From Mangifera indica (taxonomy: Eukaryota; Streptophyta; Magnoliopsida; Sapindales; Anacardiaceae): a stretch of 64,000 nt of DNA. The position numbers and the translations under genes are program-made. The stretch's first letter is position 1, and every line of letters starts with the position of its first letter. The DNA lies in NCBI RefSeq assembly GCF_011075055.1, contig NC_058137.1, positions 4,268,771 to 4,332,770 of the forward strand, in the 5' to 3' direction. The notes below the pieces were generated by a model. It ran no database searches and was not told the origin of the DNA. It was given only the letters and a program-made list of their open reading frames with translations. Positions 23,873-36,799 of the stretch are shown here, one piece after another.

Positions 23873-24720
23873 TACAACTCTCACTCTCACTCATATGTTA
23901 CTCTAATAGGAACGAATAGAAAATAAATAAAAGGGTGATTACTAAAATAATAATTATTAAAAAATAAATCTTCATCCATAGAAAGCTCATGTAATTAATT
24001 CAAAAACAAAGAAAAGATTCGAATTCCCAACCCCGAATGAAACTGAAAAATCTATTTAAAAAACTGTCGATTTATTTATTTAATGTGAATGAAAAGTTGG
24101 TGTTATTTGTGAGTTATAGTTTGTAGTAATTACAGGCATTTAATATGGAAATGGAAGAGCTAGGAGGGTTATATTGAGCTCATTTTGCTTATTACCCCCT
24201 TTAATAATATCTAAATAAAATAAAATATTATGTATCAACTTTCTGACTATACAAATTGGATCAAATTCTATGTTAATGTACAAAATACATACATTTGTGT
24301 GAAGCATGAGAAAATATATTCTGATAATTAATAAAAATATATACGTGTTAAAAGACCCTTTAAAGAGAAAAAAATTCAGGATAAGAATGGAACAAACTAG
24401 GTTAAAGATAAAAAATCTTTGATTAGTTCAAAGATGCAAACATAATAACGAATTAAATTTCCTTTAATCCTCTCTAACCCATTTTTATATACCTATTGGG
24501 GATCCGGTCAACTCTTGTTAATGATTAAATTTATTAACTTGATAAATATTCTATAAGAACTGACACAAGAAATTAAAGAAAAGGGTTTTTTGTCTTGCCT
24601 CTTCTTTTATTACAATAAAAGAAAAAAAATTTAAGTTTAAGATAATGGTATATTTAATGAAGGTGGGGTCTTCCCATAATATTTTTCCCCCACAGTTATG
24701 ATTTATTGTAGTGCTGAAAA
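23873..24720. other. Spacer upstream of the DUF868 gene
   Basis: A+T-rich with no coding sequence recognised. The proximal 200 bases upstream of 24961 are less A+T-rich and are likely 5' UTR. Confidence 0.3.
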
Positions 24721-24960
24721 TCAGAAAAGACAGTTCACATGGGAGGACTCAGAGAGAAGAAACTGTATCCAGCTTTTGTCACCTTCAATCTTTCTGTCTT
24801 CTTCAAGAGCAACATTCACCCTTCATTGCTCCTAATTTCTTCCACCATAGGCAAGGTAGACCGCTAACACATGCAATATTTTAAACCCTTTGAATGAATA
24901 ATTTTCTTTGTTAAATCTCTTTTAAATTTCCTTTGGTTTTTGTTTTCTTTATACAAAAAT

Positions 24961-25884
24961 ATGAGGAGTATTGCAACTTGTTACAGTGAGCATGCCATTA
25001 AAATCTCCGATTCATATTGTTCAGGCCCTTCAAATCGCTCTTGTGTTTCCCCAAATTTGATCCCTTCAGTCTCAAATGAAGTATCGTGTATTTACAAAAC
25101 CCAACTTTCCTCTCAAAAACGCCTCCTCATAACGTTATTTTGGTGCAATAAACTTTTAGGCCGGGGTTTCATCATTAACGTCTCTGACAACTCACCCTCT
25201 TCCTCTAAATTCAATTTGAATTCTCAGCAGTTGAGTTCTAACAAAGGCGACAAAGTTTTCGAATCTTGCAATTCAAAGGTTCAAGTCTTCTGGGACATTT
25301 CCAATGCTCAGTATGAGAATAATGGACCTGAACCAAGCCATGAGTTTTATGTAATCGTTTTGGTTGATTCTGAACTTTGTCTAATCCTTGGAGACATGAA
25401 TGAAGAAGAAGAACTCAACGTTAAAAATCTGAAATCGAAATTCCCAGTTGGCAAATTCTCATTAGTCTCAAGATGCGAGAGGTTTTCAGGCTCGACTGTG
25501 TATTCAACAAAGGCAAAGTTTTCTGATTCGGGAAATGCTCATGATATTTTGATAAAGTGTACAGGAGAAGAAGGGGGGTCAAAAAGTAATCTAGTTTTGT
25601 CAGTGAGCATTGATGAGAAGAAACTATTTCAAGTGAAGAGATTGAGGTGGAATTTTAGAGGAAACCAGACGATTTTTTTGGATAATTTGTTGGTGGATAT
25701 GATGTGGGATCTCCATGACTGGTTTTTCAAAGAAGGAAATTCAGGTTGTGCTATTTTCATGTTTAGAACAAGAAGTGGATTGGACAGCAGGCTGTGGTTG
25801 GAAGAGAAGAATTTACAACAAAAGGGAAAAGAATGGGTTGATGAGCAATTCTCCTTGTTGATTTATGCCTGTAAGAATCAATAG
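24961..25884 (+). CDS. DUF868 family protein
   Basis: Single-exon gene of 307 residues in a plant-specific family of unknown molecular function. Diagnostic blocks are VQVFWDISNAQYENNGPEP (about residues 104-122), FYVIVLVDSELCLILGD (about 126-142), GSTVYSTKAKF, DEKKLFQVKRLRWNFRGN, and FLDNLLVDMMWDLHDWFF. The tail has AIFMFRTRSGLDSRLWLEE. Family members share the W-D-L/I-S motif and the central VKRLRWNFRGN block. The first in-frame ATG is at 24961; the frame is open for a few codons upstream but has no ATG there. No signal peptide or membrane helix is evident. A 5' UTR intron from about 24857 (GCAAG|GTAGAC) is possible but unproven. Confidence 0.9.
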   Translation: MRSIATCYSEHAIKISDSYCSGPSNRSCVSPNLIPSVSNEVSCIYKTQLSSQKRLLITLFWCNKLLGRGFIINVSDNSPSSSKFNLNSQQLSSNKGDKVFESCNSKVQVFWDISNAQYENNGPEPSHEFYVIVLVDSELCLILGDMNEEEELNVKNLKSKFPVGKFSLVSRCERFSGSTVYSTKAKFSDSGNAHDILIKCTGEEGGSKSNLVLSVSIDEKKLFQVKRLRWNFRGNQTIFLDNLLVDMMWDLHDWFFKEGNSGCAIFMFRTRSGLDSRLWLEEKNLQQKGKEWVDEQFSLLIYACKNQ

Positions 25885-26575
25885 CCAATACTAATCACAT
25901 TTTGTTCTAATTTTCTGTTAATTTTATGGTCATTGTATATATTATTTGATTTGATTTGATTTTTTTCCTTTTCTTTAATGAATTCCCATATGAAATAGGA
26001 TTTAATATATATGATCATATTGACATAGGAAAAAGGAAAAATGGTTTGAGTGGTATAGAATAGATGATGTGAATTATTGTAAATTGATCTTGAAATTAAT
26101 TAATGTTTGCTTCTGTTTATTCCACTTTCTATGGATCTCTATTACAGAATCCCAACCGTTAAATCTCTAGAAAGTTTTTTTTTTTTTTTTTTTTAAGTTT
26201 TGGTCAGCTTTGCAGTTCTATGAATCGGGGACAAATGATGATAAAAACTGAGGGCTTTCGCAGTTTTGCTTCTTTGTGTGGTGGAGGAATTATTATAGTA
26301 TTAATTGGTTGGATTTTATATTTGTTTTTAACCACTCGGGAAAATTGGAAGGATAAAGTTCCATACTCTTGGGTACAAAATTTTCCCACATCCAAACATA
26401 AACTTTGTACCCAAGCGGAAGTCTAAAGATTTGAATAGGGCAAATGGGTTGGATAATAAGAAATCTATGCTCATGTTTATCACTTTTATTAATTCTAAAA
26501 AGGAGGGTGAGTGGATGTAGGTTATTTTTGAGCAAAACTATTCACAATCAGTTGACGATACATATTAAATCACTA
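25885..26575. other. Downstream flank of the DUF868 gene
   Basis: Contains a T run at 26176-26194. Several overlapping small ORFs on both strands at 26204-26641 have no recognisable similarity and are treated as chance. Confidence 0.3.
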
Positions 26576-26748
26576 AAATTATGTGTACTCATTTTTAATA
26601 TACAATTTATATACACAGATGAGATGTTATCATGTGATTAGATATTTTTTTATCATATGATGACACATGTTTTAAAATCACCTAATTTCATGATGATACA
26701 TCATTGTGTACATGAATTGTGTACTAAAAATAGGTACACATAGCATTG
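26576..26748. mobile_element. Short MITE, family 1, copy d
   Basis: Starts AATTATGTGTACTCATTTTTA and ends TAGGTACACATAGCATT, which are inverted repeats of each other. The core has GAGATGTTATCATGTGATTAG. One of the best preserved terminal repeats in the window. Confidence 0.8.
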
Positions 26749-26843
26749 CTCCATATTAAATATGTATTTATTTGTGTATTTAAAATAGATATATAAATCT
26801 CTTAGATTATTTCATATGATATTTTTTTAATATAAAAGACAAA

Positions 26844-27007
26844 GTAATACTATACATATCCATTTGAATACACAAATAAGTATAAATTTATATATATCAT
26901 CGTTTGATTAGATGTTATTTTATCCTTAATTCAAAATTATCCAATTATATAATAATACACATCAAATGTGTATCTATTTGTGTATTCAAAATAGATACGC
27001 ATAGTTT
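26844..27007. mobile_element. Short MITE, family 1, copy e
   Basis: About 164 bases with clear terminal inverted repeats: left ACTATACATATCCATTTGAA plus TACACAAATA, right the complement ending GATACGCATAGT. The core has GATTAGATGTTATTTTATCC and TTCAAAATTATCCAATTATA. Confidence 0.85.
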
Positions 27008-27449
27008 CAATATAAAAATAAATAAATAAAGAGGCATAAATTAACTATTTCTTAGAAAAAGTAATCAAAATCATAAATAACCATTTTAATTATCTAATAT
27101 AAATTTTATATTCATAGTTTAATAATTCCATCACAAAATTTATACTAACAAATCATAAATAAAAGAAATTTAAAAAATATTGAATTTAATTATAGTTTTA
27201 TAATAAATCTGCTTCTAATAGCTTATATATTATGATTCATAAAATAATTTATAACACAGACTGCTTAATTATACAATAAATAAAAAATAATATAAAGTTA
27301 AATCATACAACTATAAAGTTGAATAAAATACATAATTATAGTAGTTATAGATAAATAATTTAATTATATACCCTATTTTCAGCTTTTTTTTTTTTTTTTA
27401 ATATTGAAGAGTTAATGTTACTAAGAAAAAATATAACATTTTATAAAGA
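27008..27449. other. A+T-rich spacer
   Basis: Low-complexity sequence, no gene recognised. Confidence 0.3.
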
Positions 27450-27612
27450 GTAATGTAATGTGTGTATATTTTTTAAGTATAATTTAGATATATAGGTGAT
27501 GTATTATTATGTGATTAAGTGTTATTTAATTTTTAATTTAAAATTATCCAACTACATAATGATATATTATTTGTATACTTAAATTATGTATAAATAATAT
27601 GTATGTATAATT
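27450..27612. mobile_element. Short MITE, family 1, copy f
   Basis: Starts GTAATGTAATGTGTGTATAT, core GGTGATGTATTATTATGTG and TTTAATTTAAAATTATCCAA, and ends near ATAATATGTATGTATAATT. Confidence 0.7.
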
Positions 27613-28390
27613 TTATAATTTTATAATTTTAATATTAAATATTCTATTTAATTATTTATTCATAGTTATATATATTTTGCAAGGTTAAATTTAATATTCT
27701 TTTGCCCTTTCCAAGATAACTTGGATCAAGATATGCAAGGTCTGATTATGCTAGTTGAATCTTATATTGAAAACTCTAGTATCGAGTATCATATCGTATA
27801 ATATAAATTTTAAAAAATAAAAATATTAATAAAAATAAAAGATAATTGACATATCATTATTTTAAAAAATATCATAAATACCTTTAAAAATTTAAAATTT
27901 CTTATAGATACTCGTATTATATTGTCATTTTATTTAAAAAGTACATCGATCTATATCGATAATGTGTATCGTATTATAGAATATATATCATATCATACAA
28001 TATATTTATTATATTATATTAATTATATTACATCTTATAGTATATATAGTTTTTTATTTGTATCATATCGTAAGATATTAATAATTATGACCCCAACAAC
28101 ATTTCTCCTCAAAATTTGAATTATCCAAATCCATCTTTCAAAAGTGGGCTCTTTGGAGCCCAAACTCATGGATCATCTTAACAATCCTTCATGGAGACTG
28201 CGTCCCTTTTTTCATTGTCAAATATTTGTTCACAAATTTACGGTTACTTCAACATTTTACCCTCTAAAAATTCTATTTAATTAAAATTCTATTTTTTTGT
28301 TGTAAAATCATATTGGTAGATTAAAATTACAAGATAAAAGTCCAAAGACACCGCGGTTACAATTTTAAGTCAATGGGAAAAAAAAAGAAA
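27613..28390. other. Spacer with degenerate GTATCGTAT-type sequence
   Basis: Between 27780 and 28080 there are repeated short variants of TATCATATCGTA and TATCGATAATGTGTATCGT, an old low-complexity repeat. No gene recognised. Confidence 0.3.
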
Positions 28391-29610
28391 AGAGAAATTT
28401 ATATAAAATAAAAAAAATTACTGATGGTTGGTTGTTCAAAGTTAAGATCAACAATTAAAAATCGTGTGTCACATTCCAATCAAATCCAATAACATTCGAG
28501 GCTCGATTCGTTGATAAAAATTTAATTTAGACATAAATCTAGAAACATTAAAGAATACCTCAAATAATCTTTCTGTAAGCTTTCAAAATATTATCACCTA
28601 AATAGGCTATTCTTAAAACTATACAAGGAAATCAATTTTATATTAGGACTCCTACTCTTGTAAGGGTAATCCCAACTACCATCTAGACTAATATGTATAA
28701 ATTTGGAATGTTAGTGCTACTTGTAGACTTATAAATGATTAACCCTAGTCTATATGTTTTCATTCTTTCCAAATAATATAAACGATAAAGTTTTCTTTTT
28801 GAATTTATGTTTTTTTTTGTTGATCGTGTTTTTAGTATTTTGTAAGCTTATTTACTAACAATCTTATATTTACATAAAGAGTTATGACTATTGGTATCAA
28901 AACATTTGGTCAAATGATTTTATCTCAAAGAAGGGAACCAACGATAGCAAGTAATGACAACTCGAGTGATACTGGTCTATCAAAATTTTTCAATGTCTTG
29001 AATTCTATGGAGGCCAAACTAGTCAAGTCTGACTTGGTATTAGCAAATCATGATGAGAATATCAAGCGATTTAGTCGATTTATGAAGTAGGTCCAAGACA
29101 AGTCAATAAAAAACATGATTTCATCCTTGATGTTGTCTATACCACTCTCAAGATTAATTGTTATGCAATGAATAACTTTAACAAGACTTTTGAGGTGAAA
29201 GTGATCGATAAATTGGTTAAGCATGAAATTGAAATTGCAAAAAATAAAAATAAGCTTGAAAGAGATGAAAATATACTAGAGTATCTACAAGAAGACGTTA
29301 GCAACAAGATCAGTCATAACTTTATCTTAGTTTATGGTTTCACAGATGGAAACTTCTAAACCTAAGGAGTATAGTAAGAAGAGAGATGTAAATGAGCTAT
29401 ATAATTTCCTTTGGCACATGGATTGTTATCTCAATACTTTAAAATTGTTGATGAAAAGGAAAAAAATTAAACAAACCACAATGTATCTACATGATCTTGA
29501 TGCTAGTTGGTAGTGTAAAAAACATGCAAAGATATTATAACATTTATAAGATTGAGACATTGGAAGAGTTTGAAAAAAGTAATAAATGTATTTTCATACT
29601 ATTAAATAAG
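28391..29610 (+). pseudogene. Ty3/gypsy retrotransposon remnant (LTR end, primer-binding site, gag)
   Basis: A likely 5' LTR ends near 28860, and TTGGTATCAAAAC at about 28890-28902 resembles the initiator-tRNA-Met primer-binding site found in plant gypsy elements. Open fragments follow at 28884-29090 and 29168-29359. The decisive stretch is about 29352-29600: PKEYSKKRDVNELYNFLWHM, then YLHDLDASW and, after a stop, CKKHAK, which is the gag pattern of plant gypsy elements (FLWxM ... LYLxxxAxLWW). Stops and frameshifts make it inactive. The LTR left boundary is a guess. Confidence 0.65.
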
Positions 29611-32600
29611 TAAATATAGTTAAAAGATAATTTGAATTTTAACACATCACTTATTCTACTGAATATTATGTAATCGATTCATACATGACATACTTAGGTT
29701 TAATTCTTTTCAAATGAATTAGAGTTAATAAAGAAATAACAAAATTTGTGAATAAAATTTTATAAATTATATTAATATTTTATCTATATTAAATTAAAAA
29801 AAATTTCAAAGTGACTGATTACCATCTTAAGGCATTATCCCTTGAGTTAAAAAAGAAAAATACATTTTCCATGAGGATAAGTCTTGAAATGTCAACATTG
29901 TTCTCTCTTTTCTCATTTTTGATTCTTGTGTGCCCATAAAGAAAATTCCACCCAAATATCCTCAGTAATCAGTTGAAGAAATGTTACCCACCATTTCTCA
30001 ATAGTCAATAATATGCCCCACTCAATAGAAATTTAGAATGCAACTTTTATTTTTTTATAAACGAGAAATTTTATTCGAATCAAATCATTATATTCGAACA
30101 GAATCATATTAGATAGAACAAATATTGAGTCTAACAATTAATTTCATAATAACTAAATTAAATAAATCAAAAGTTTTATCTTGATATATCGTTAAAAGAA
30201 ACTTAAATTTATATTCTTTTATACATATAATTTTCTTTTATACTATTCAAACTTAGTAAAATGTTTCTTTTACACACCTAACCAAGCATGCCCCCCACGA
30301 AATTCTTAGTCCTAGCAATTTCCTTTTAGAAAGTAGGTTATGGGCCACATGCCACCATCATTGATTTAATATATTTTTTTAACCTCCACGAAGATAGGTT
30401 AAAATGACCGCGTGTCTCTCGACATCACTATCATAATAGGTAATGGGTCACATGGTGATAGTGAATTAAATTTATAAAGATTTAATTTTATACTAAAAAA
30501 AAGAAAAAAGAATAATAGTTAGGGGACCATGGCCATCTTGGTTTGATGATTTTGAAGACTTTTTTTTATTCCCATTATATTTTATTAGCTTTGGATCCAC
30601 GCTACATGTTCCATGCAGGCCGACTATTTAGATAAAATTTGAACATTGACTTTCAAAAACAGTAAATCAAAATTTACCTCCCTTGGTTTGGCCTGAAAAT
30701 CCTTTTTTTACTCATAAACAAAAATTTCACCAAAAAAATTCGAACTTGATTTTTAAAAAAATAATAATATAAAAATAAAATAATAATTTTACTATTTATA
30801 AATCTAAAAAGAATTTAAAATAACTATTTTATATATTAGATATAAGTATTTTAAATATGAAATTTTAAACCTTTAAAAGGTTTAAAAACTTACAAATCAG
30901 TCCTTAACATATTTTGAAAACTTTAACTCTGATATCGCTTTTTCAACACTGCCATCATCTCATTGTATCACCCTCTTAAGTTTTAAAATATTATAATGAC
31001 AATCCTTTTGAACTGAGCTATAAATAGTATTTTTGGGTGTAAATTTTATTTTTTAAGACTTCTAAAAGGCAAATGGATGTTTTCCCTTTTTGCGTTGAAA
31101 ATTATTTATTCACCCTGTATATTTTTTTAAAATTATTATAGTTTAACAGTTTATAATATAATATTTACACATTTGGTTTGTTGCATTTTGTTTATCTTTT
31201 TTAAGTATAATTATCATTTTTAAAACTACTAATGGATATATTAAAATTATAAAATTTTTAAAACACTCTAAACTTTTTTTAAATTTCCAAAAGCCCTCTA
31301 AAATTTTTATTAACATGTCCAATTTTTCAAAAATTAATAATGCACTCCCAAACATACGAATATAAGTTATTGACACCCTTATTAATATTTATTAGTTTGG
31401 AGTTATATAATAAATTTAAAAAATGAAATAATAGAGATAAAATTATAATTTTACTTCACTTTTATCAGGCTTCTTTTTTTTTTTTTTTTTTTTGGGGCCA
31501 AACCGTGGGTGGGAAATTATAATTTACTCTTTCTGAAATTATTTTAGGTCAGCAACTCTCGGCGGTCAACTATTAACACCTCCATTCTTCTATTCAACAA
31601 TTCCAACAGTGAGAAATCGGTCATTTTTACATTTTTTTAAATTAAGGAAAATGTATAATTTATTCCACAAATAGATTCTAAATTCTAATATATAAATAAT
31701 CTTAATCAGAATAATATTTTAACAAGACAATGTTTATTAACGTTAAATTTTTTTTTTTATTTAAATTCTTTTAATCAGAATACTATTTTACTGAACTCTA
31801 AATAATTTTTTTTTTTTTTACGATTATCCATGAGTTATTTGCCAAGCCCAAAAAAGAAGGAAACTCCAATCTTTCAATTAAAATAACCCCTGTTTTCAAA
31901 AACAAAACAATAAATTAATTTTTATTTGGTTATACTTCTTTTTTATAGTAGATTTTATTTATTTAAATATGTTTTGTGATTTTTACAAAAATAAATTTAA
32001 AGAAAGAACATAATTTGAGATATTATATATGAGAGTTGGTTTGGTACAAGATAGTAATGTTGACTTATAGGTACATCCCAAATGCAAATAGGCAGGTGAA
32101 GGAGAAGCAATATTAATTATTAAGCATATATTCAGTATTCTTCTTCATCACTATGTAATATTTTAATTATAAAACTCAACATTTTAAAATAAGGTCGAAA
32201 TTTATATAACCAAATTCAACTATGCTTTATAGCTCATAATTTATATAATCCATACTTTATTTGGGTTATAGTAAAGATTTGTAATATAGCTCATAATTTT
32301 GGTAATAAAACTTATAAAACGGAGAGTAATAGTGAAATTATGAAGACCAAACGACTATTTTTCAACCAAACATCGATGAAACGATAATTTTATTTTTTAA
32401 AAATATATTTTTTATTATCTGTTTGAGGGAAATGCTCTAAATTGTATACTTTTGTTTCTTTTTTTCCCTAAAAATCTAGGTTTGGGGGCGGCAATTGTGC
32501 CTATAATTATGTTCTTCATTTGATGATTCATTAACCTATAAATTTCCCACGATTAAATTCACTTAAATATGAATCCATTTTAAATTAAACTTGATGAAAA

Positions 32601-33900
32601 AATTGAGACTTGAGATAGACTCGAAGAAAATGGGGCATGAAAGTGAAGGAATCAAATAAAATGGGATAGTATTGATAAAAAAAACTTGAAAATAAAAAAA
32701 TTATATAAACATTATCCCCTATATGGGATACCAACTATTATAACATAAAGTATTCATTTTAAAACGATAACTTTACTTATTTTTTTAATTTTTATTGGTC
32801 ATATTATGTCGATTTGTGAATTTTTTTGTGAGACTTTGACATAATTTGTTTTATTTGCGCATCGTACCAAACTTTAGTCGTATCATTATACAGGCAAATA
32901 TGATTCATTATTGTTTGTATACTCACTACCACTACTCACTTTTGCCTCATCATCGACACACTCGTATGAGGGTTTGATTTAGATTTGAATATGATTTGGG
33001 ATTTGGATTTGATTAGATTGGTTTTAGATTTAGATTTATATTTGATAGGATTGAGTTGCAGAATAATGAGAAAGGTTAGTGAGACATTTTCCTTTCAGTG
33101 GTGAAGATGATTGAAGTGAAGAAAGAAAAAAAAAAAAAATATAATTATAATTATTGAAAAGTAAATTTATAGATTAAATATTATTAGAGGTCAAATATGT
33201 CAATTAAATGTTAAAGACATTTTCATTATTATTTTAACAAAGGACAAAATATTAATTTATACTGAAATCCGACAAAAATCAATATCAAAAGTGGATTGCA
33301 CGAGAGAAAATGAATTTTTCAAATTTGGAGGTTGAGAAATTGTTGCATCATCAAATTTCGGGTGAAAAATAATTATTTGACCAATTATTAATATGATAAA
33401 ATATGAATGCACACTTTTAAATAAATAAAATTTTAAACAGAGATAAAATACTAATTTTTAAAATTTAAAGGAGAAATATAATTATTTATATATTTTTTTA
33501 ATAATATTATTAAAAAGATAAATTTGTTTTTAACTTTAATTGAATTTTTTAATTGAATATTACTTATGAATGAGTATTTATATTTGTGAAAATTAAAAAG
33601 ATCACTTTGACAATTAACTATACCTTGGATAAGAACAAGTTTTTTGGCCTAATGTTTATAACCATTAAGCATATGCTAAAAAGCTTCACAAACCATGCCT
33701 AATAAATAATTCAACTAGTAATGAGAATTGAGTCATGTGCAATTCATAACCTTATTATAAAAGAAAAATATATACATGCAACCAGAATGCATCTATATAT
33801 TTATCCAAGCTGATTTTAGATGAAAACGAGGAAATACAAACAAATGAGTACTGTAATTAAATTAAATTATTTATTATTTGAAAAAAATACAGTTTTTTCT
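29611..33900. other. Long A+T-rich spacer without recognised genes
   Basis: More than 4 kb of A+T-rich sequence with homopolymer runs (for example T at 31469-31492). The segment 32955-33065 is a loose GATTTGATTTAGATTT run. No protein gene, RNA gene or structured repeat was recognised on either strand. Confidence 0.35.
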
Positions 33901-34443
33901 TTTTATAGAAACTAAGAGATGGTAAACGTTTGAGGAGAAAGGCAGGTGGCAAGTTGGCAACCATGAGCATGACGAGAAAAGCTGCCAAACCTAAAGGTCT
34001 GAGTCAAACCTGAACCTAACCTCCGGTTTTTTTTTGGCTCCCCGTTTTCCTTTCACTGACATTGACCGCTCCCACCGGATTGGTGTTTGGTTGGTTCGAT
34101 CCGCCCACATTTTCAAGTCCCTTGTTTTGACCCACGTTTATAAGCCAATCACAAACCTACTTCCCTTTTTAGCGTGTCCTTACTTTTTGCCCTTCCGTTA
34201 ATTCCTCTCTAACTCACGTTAAGTAATATTAAAATATTTTATATTTTTAATTAATTAATAATATTTTTAATAAGGCATACTCTCATCAAATTCTTTTTTA
34301 ATAAATTTTAAAATACGAGTAAAAATGCAAGAGAAGACGCAAAAAAAGTAAGTCAAATCCAACCGCAGGACGCCGTTACAGTGTACAAAAGACAAGTGGC
34401 AACGTCAAACTTGGTGCATCTCTTTCGACCTAACCTTCTCTAC
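33901..34443 (+). promoter_or_regulatory. Promoter region of the aldolase gene
   Basis: Base composition becomes less A+T-rich here and leads to a clear TATA box. Individual transcription-factor sites were not assigned. Confidence 0.4.
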
Positions 34444-34450
34444 TATAAAA
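34444..34450 (+). promoter_or_regulatory. TATA box of the aldolase gene
   Basis: TATAAAA lies 92 bases upstream of the aldolase ATG and is followed by CT-rich leader sequence, consistent with transcription starting near 34475-34480. Confidence 0.7.
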
Positions 34451-34535
34451 GCCTCCTGTAACCATCTCTTTTTCTCACTCACGCTCATATTTTCTCTCAA
34501 ATCTTTTCTAAATCTCTCGAATTCAATCAAACATA

Positions 34536-35405
34536 ATGTCTTGTTTCAAGGGAAAGTACGCCGGTAATTTATTCTCTGTTCTTTCTACGTTGCCGTTTCC
34601 TTTTATTTTTATTAATCAATCGCTCTTGCGCTGTTTAGATCTATGCTTTGTTTAAGATCTGATTCTCTTCTAGATTTATTTTCATTTATTAGTGTATTTT
34701 TGTGTCGTTTGATCCGTTCAACCGTGTTTGGTTTGTCTGATCTATAACCTAGTGTGTTAAATTTTAGATCTATTTTCTTTTTACCTTTTTCATTCATTCG
34801 ATATTAAATTCTTAGATTTGGTCTGATCTGTTTTTGGTTAATTTGTTAAATCAATGAATCCTATGATCAGAAAATATGCACATGAATATTTCGATACTAA
34901 TTTATTTATGAAGTTAAGAATATGTGTGTTTTAGTGTTATACCGTAACACTCGTATTGCGTGTTTTATTCTAGTTCATAAGTTTGCTTGGATCTTGATTA
35001 GTCTTCGTATGCGTACATAATATGCTTGTATTGTCATTTAAAATTAAAAAAATTATGGTTCCTTTGGGTTTTAATTATAGTTATAATTTTTTAGTTTGCG
35101 AAAAGCAATATAAATAAAAAAGTTTGAATATTCTGTTAGACTGAGATGTCATAAGGTTTGAATAATGTAATGTATTGTGTTGAGTCAATTAATATTTCTT
35201 TCCCTTTTTAGGTTTAATATTATTTAATTATGTGTTTAGGAGTTAATTAATTTAGGTTTGATTTTGCTTGTTATGTGCTATAATGATGCTGATTCTAAGT
35301 TATTCTATATTGAGCACTAAAATTGAATTGGCTGCTCTTTTGAATATAAAATTTTCTTATAGTCTGATGAATTATTTTTGACATAATGTAGAGGAGCTCG
35401 CTAAA

Positions 35406-35440
<35 letters not shown>

Positions 35441-36525
35441 TCTTGCTGCTGATGAGTCAACTGGCACAATCGGCAAGCGTCTATCCAGCATCAATGTTGA
35501 GAACAATGAAACAAACAGGCGTGATCTCCGTGAGCTTCTTTTCTGCACTCCCGGTGCCCTTCAGTACCTCAGTGGAGTCATCCTTTTTGAAGAGACTCTC
35601 TATCAGAAGACTGCTGGTGGTATGGTGTCTGAACTCTTTGATATGATTGTTTTCTTGGCTCATTTTGCAGATTTTTATTCTGTAACATGATTGTGATTGT
35701 GCAGGCAAGCCCTTCGTTGATGTCTTGAAGGAAGGTGGAGTCCTCCCAGGTATCAAGGTTGACAAGGGTACCGTTGAACTTGCTGGAACAAATGGTGAAA
35801 CCACCACTCAGGGTTTTGATGACCTTGGCAAGCGTTGTGCTAAGTACTATGAAGCTGGTGCTCGCTTTGCTAAGTGGCGTGCTGTTCTGAAGATTGGTCC
35901 AAATGAGCCTTCAGAACTTGCCATCCATGAGAATGCCTATGGTTTGGCTAGATACGCCAGCATCTGCCAGGAGAATGGTCTTGTCCCCATTGTTGAGCCA
36001 GAGATCCTAGTTGATGGTTCCCATGATATCAACAAGTGTGCAGCCGTGACTGAGCGTGTTCTCGCTGCATGTTACAAGGCTTTGAACGACCACCATGTTA
36101 TGCTTGAAGGTACCCTTTTGAAGCCCAACATGGTCACCCCTGGATCTGATTCTCCCAAGGTTGCACCAGAGGTGATTGCGGAGTACACTGTGCGAGCCTT
36201 GCAGCGCACTGTGCCTGCTGCAGTTCCTGCAATTGTGTTCTTGTCTGGTGGTCAGAGCGAGGAGGAAGCTACCCTCAACCTCAACGCCATGAACAAACTC
36301 CAGGGGAAGAAGCCATGGTCACTTTCATTCTCATTCGGACGTGCACTTCAGCAGAGCACTCTCAAGGCTTGGGGAGGAAAGAAGGAGAACGTGGAGAAGG
36401 CTCAGGCTTCATTCCTTGTAAGGGCCAAGGCCAACTCAGAGGCCACCCTTGGTGCTTACAAGGGTGATGCTAAGCTTGGTGAGGGCGCTGCAGAGTCTCT
36501 CCATGTCAAGGACTACAAATACTAA
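34536..36525 (+). CDS. FBA: Fructose-bisphosphate aldolase, cytosolic class I
   Basis: Glycolytic and gluconeogenic enzyme that cleaves fructose 1,6-bisphosphate into dihydroxyacetone phosphate and glyceraldehyde 3-phosphate through a lysine Schiff base. Exons are 34536-34563, 35392-35619 and 35705-36525, giving 358 residues. The sequence starts [20 protein letters not shown] with no transit peptide, so it is cytosolic. [18 protein letters not shown], the class I active-site signature [11 protein letters not shown] with the Schiff-base lysine at residue 225, [19 protein letters not shown] and the C-terminal VKDYKY (Tyr terminus) are intact. The first exon encodes only nine codons and precedes an 828-base intron, an arrangement often linked to intron-enhanced expression. 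The length equals that of the plant cytosolic family. All splice sites are GT-AG. Confidence 0.97.
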
Positions 36526-36658
36526 TTTAATGGCAGATGCTGAGTCTTCTGGTCATTTGTTTTATGAATTATGAGTGTGAATGGCGGTACAACATTAGCT
36601 TTGCCCCGTTCTCAGCCATTGGAAGGGGCGCTCTCTTCTGATATTATTAGGTTAGGGT

Positions 36659-36664
36659 AATAAA
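36659..36664 (+). promoter_or_regulatory. AATAAA polyadenylation signal of the aldolase gene
   Basis: AATAAA 134 bases after the TAA, inside a typical 3' UTR. The exact cleavage site is not determined. Confidence 0.5.
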
Positions 36665-36799
36665 AAGCTTAAGTGAGGAGCTTTGGTTGAATGGTTTTGT
36701 CAATTAAGTTTTAGACTGTTTATGTTATCGTTTCTCTTGAACGGTCTTTTGTTACAATTGACAATCGATCTTAATATTTTTTCTTGATGAAGTTTGCTT

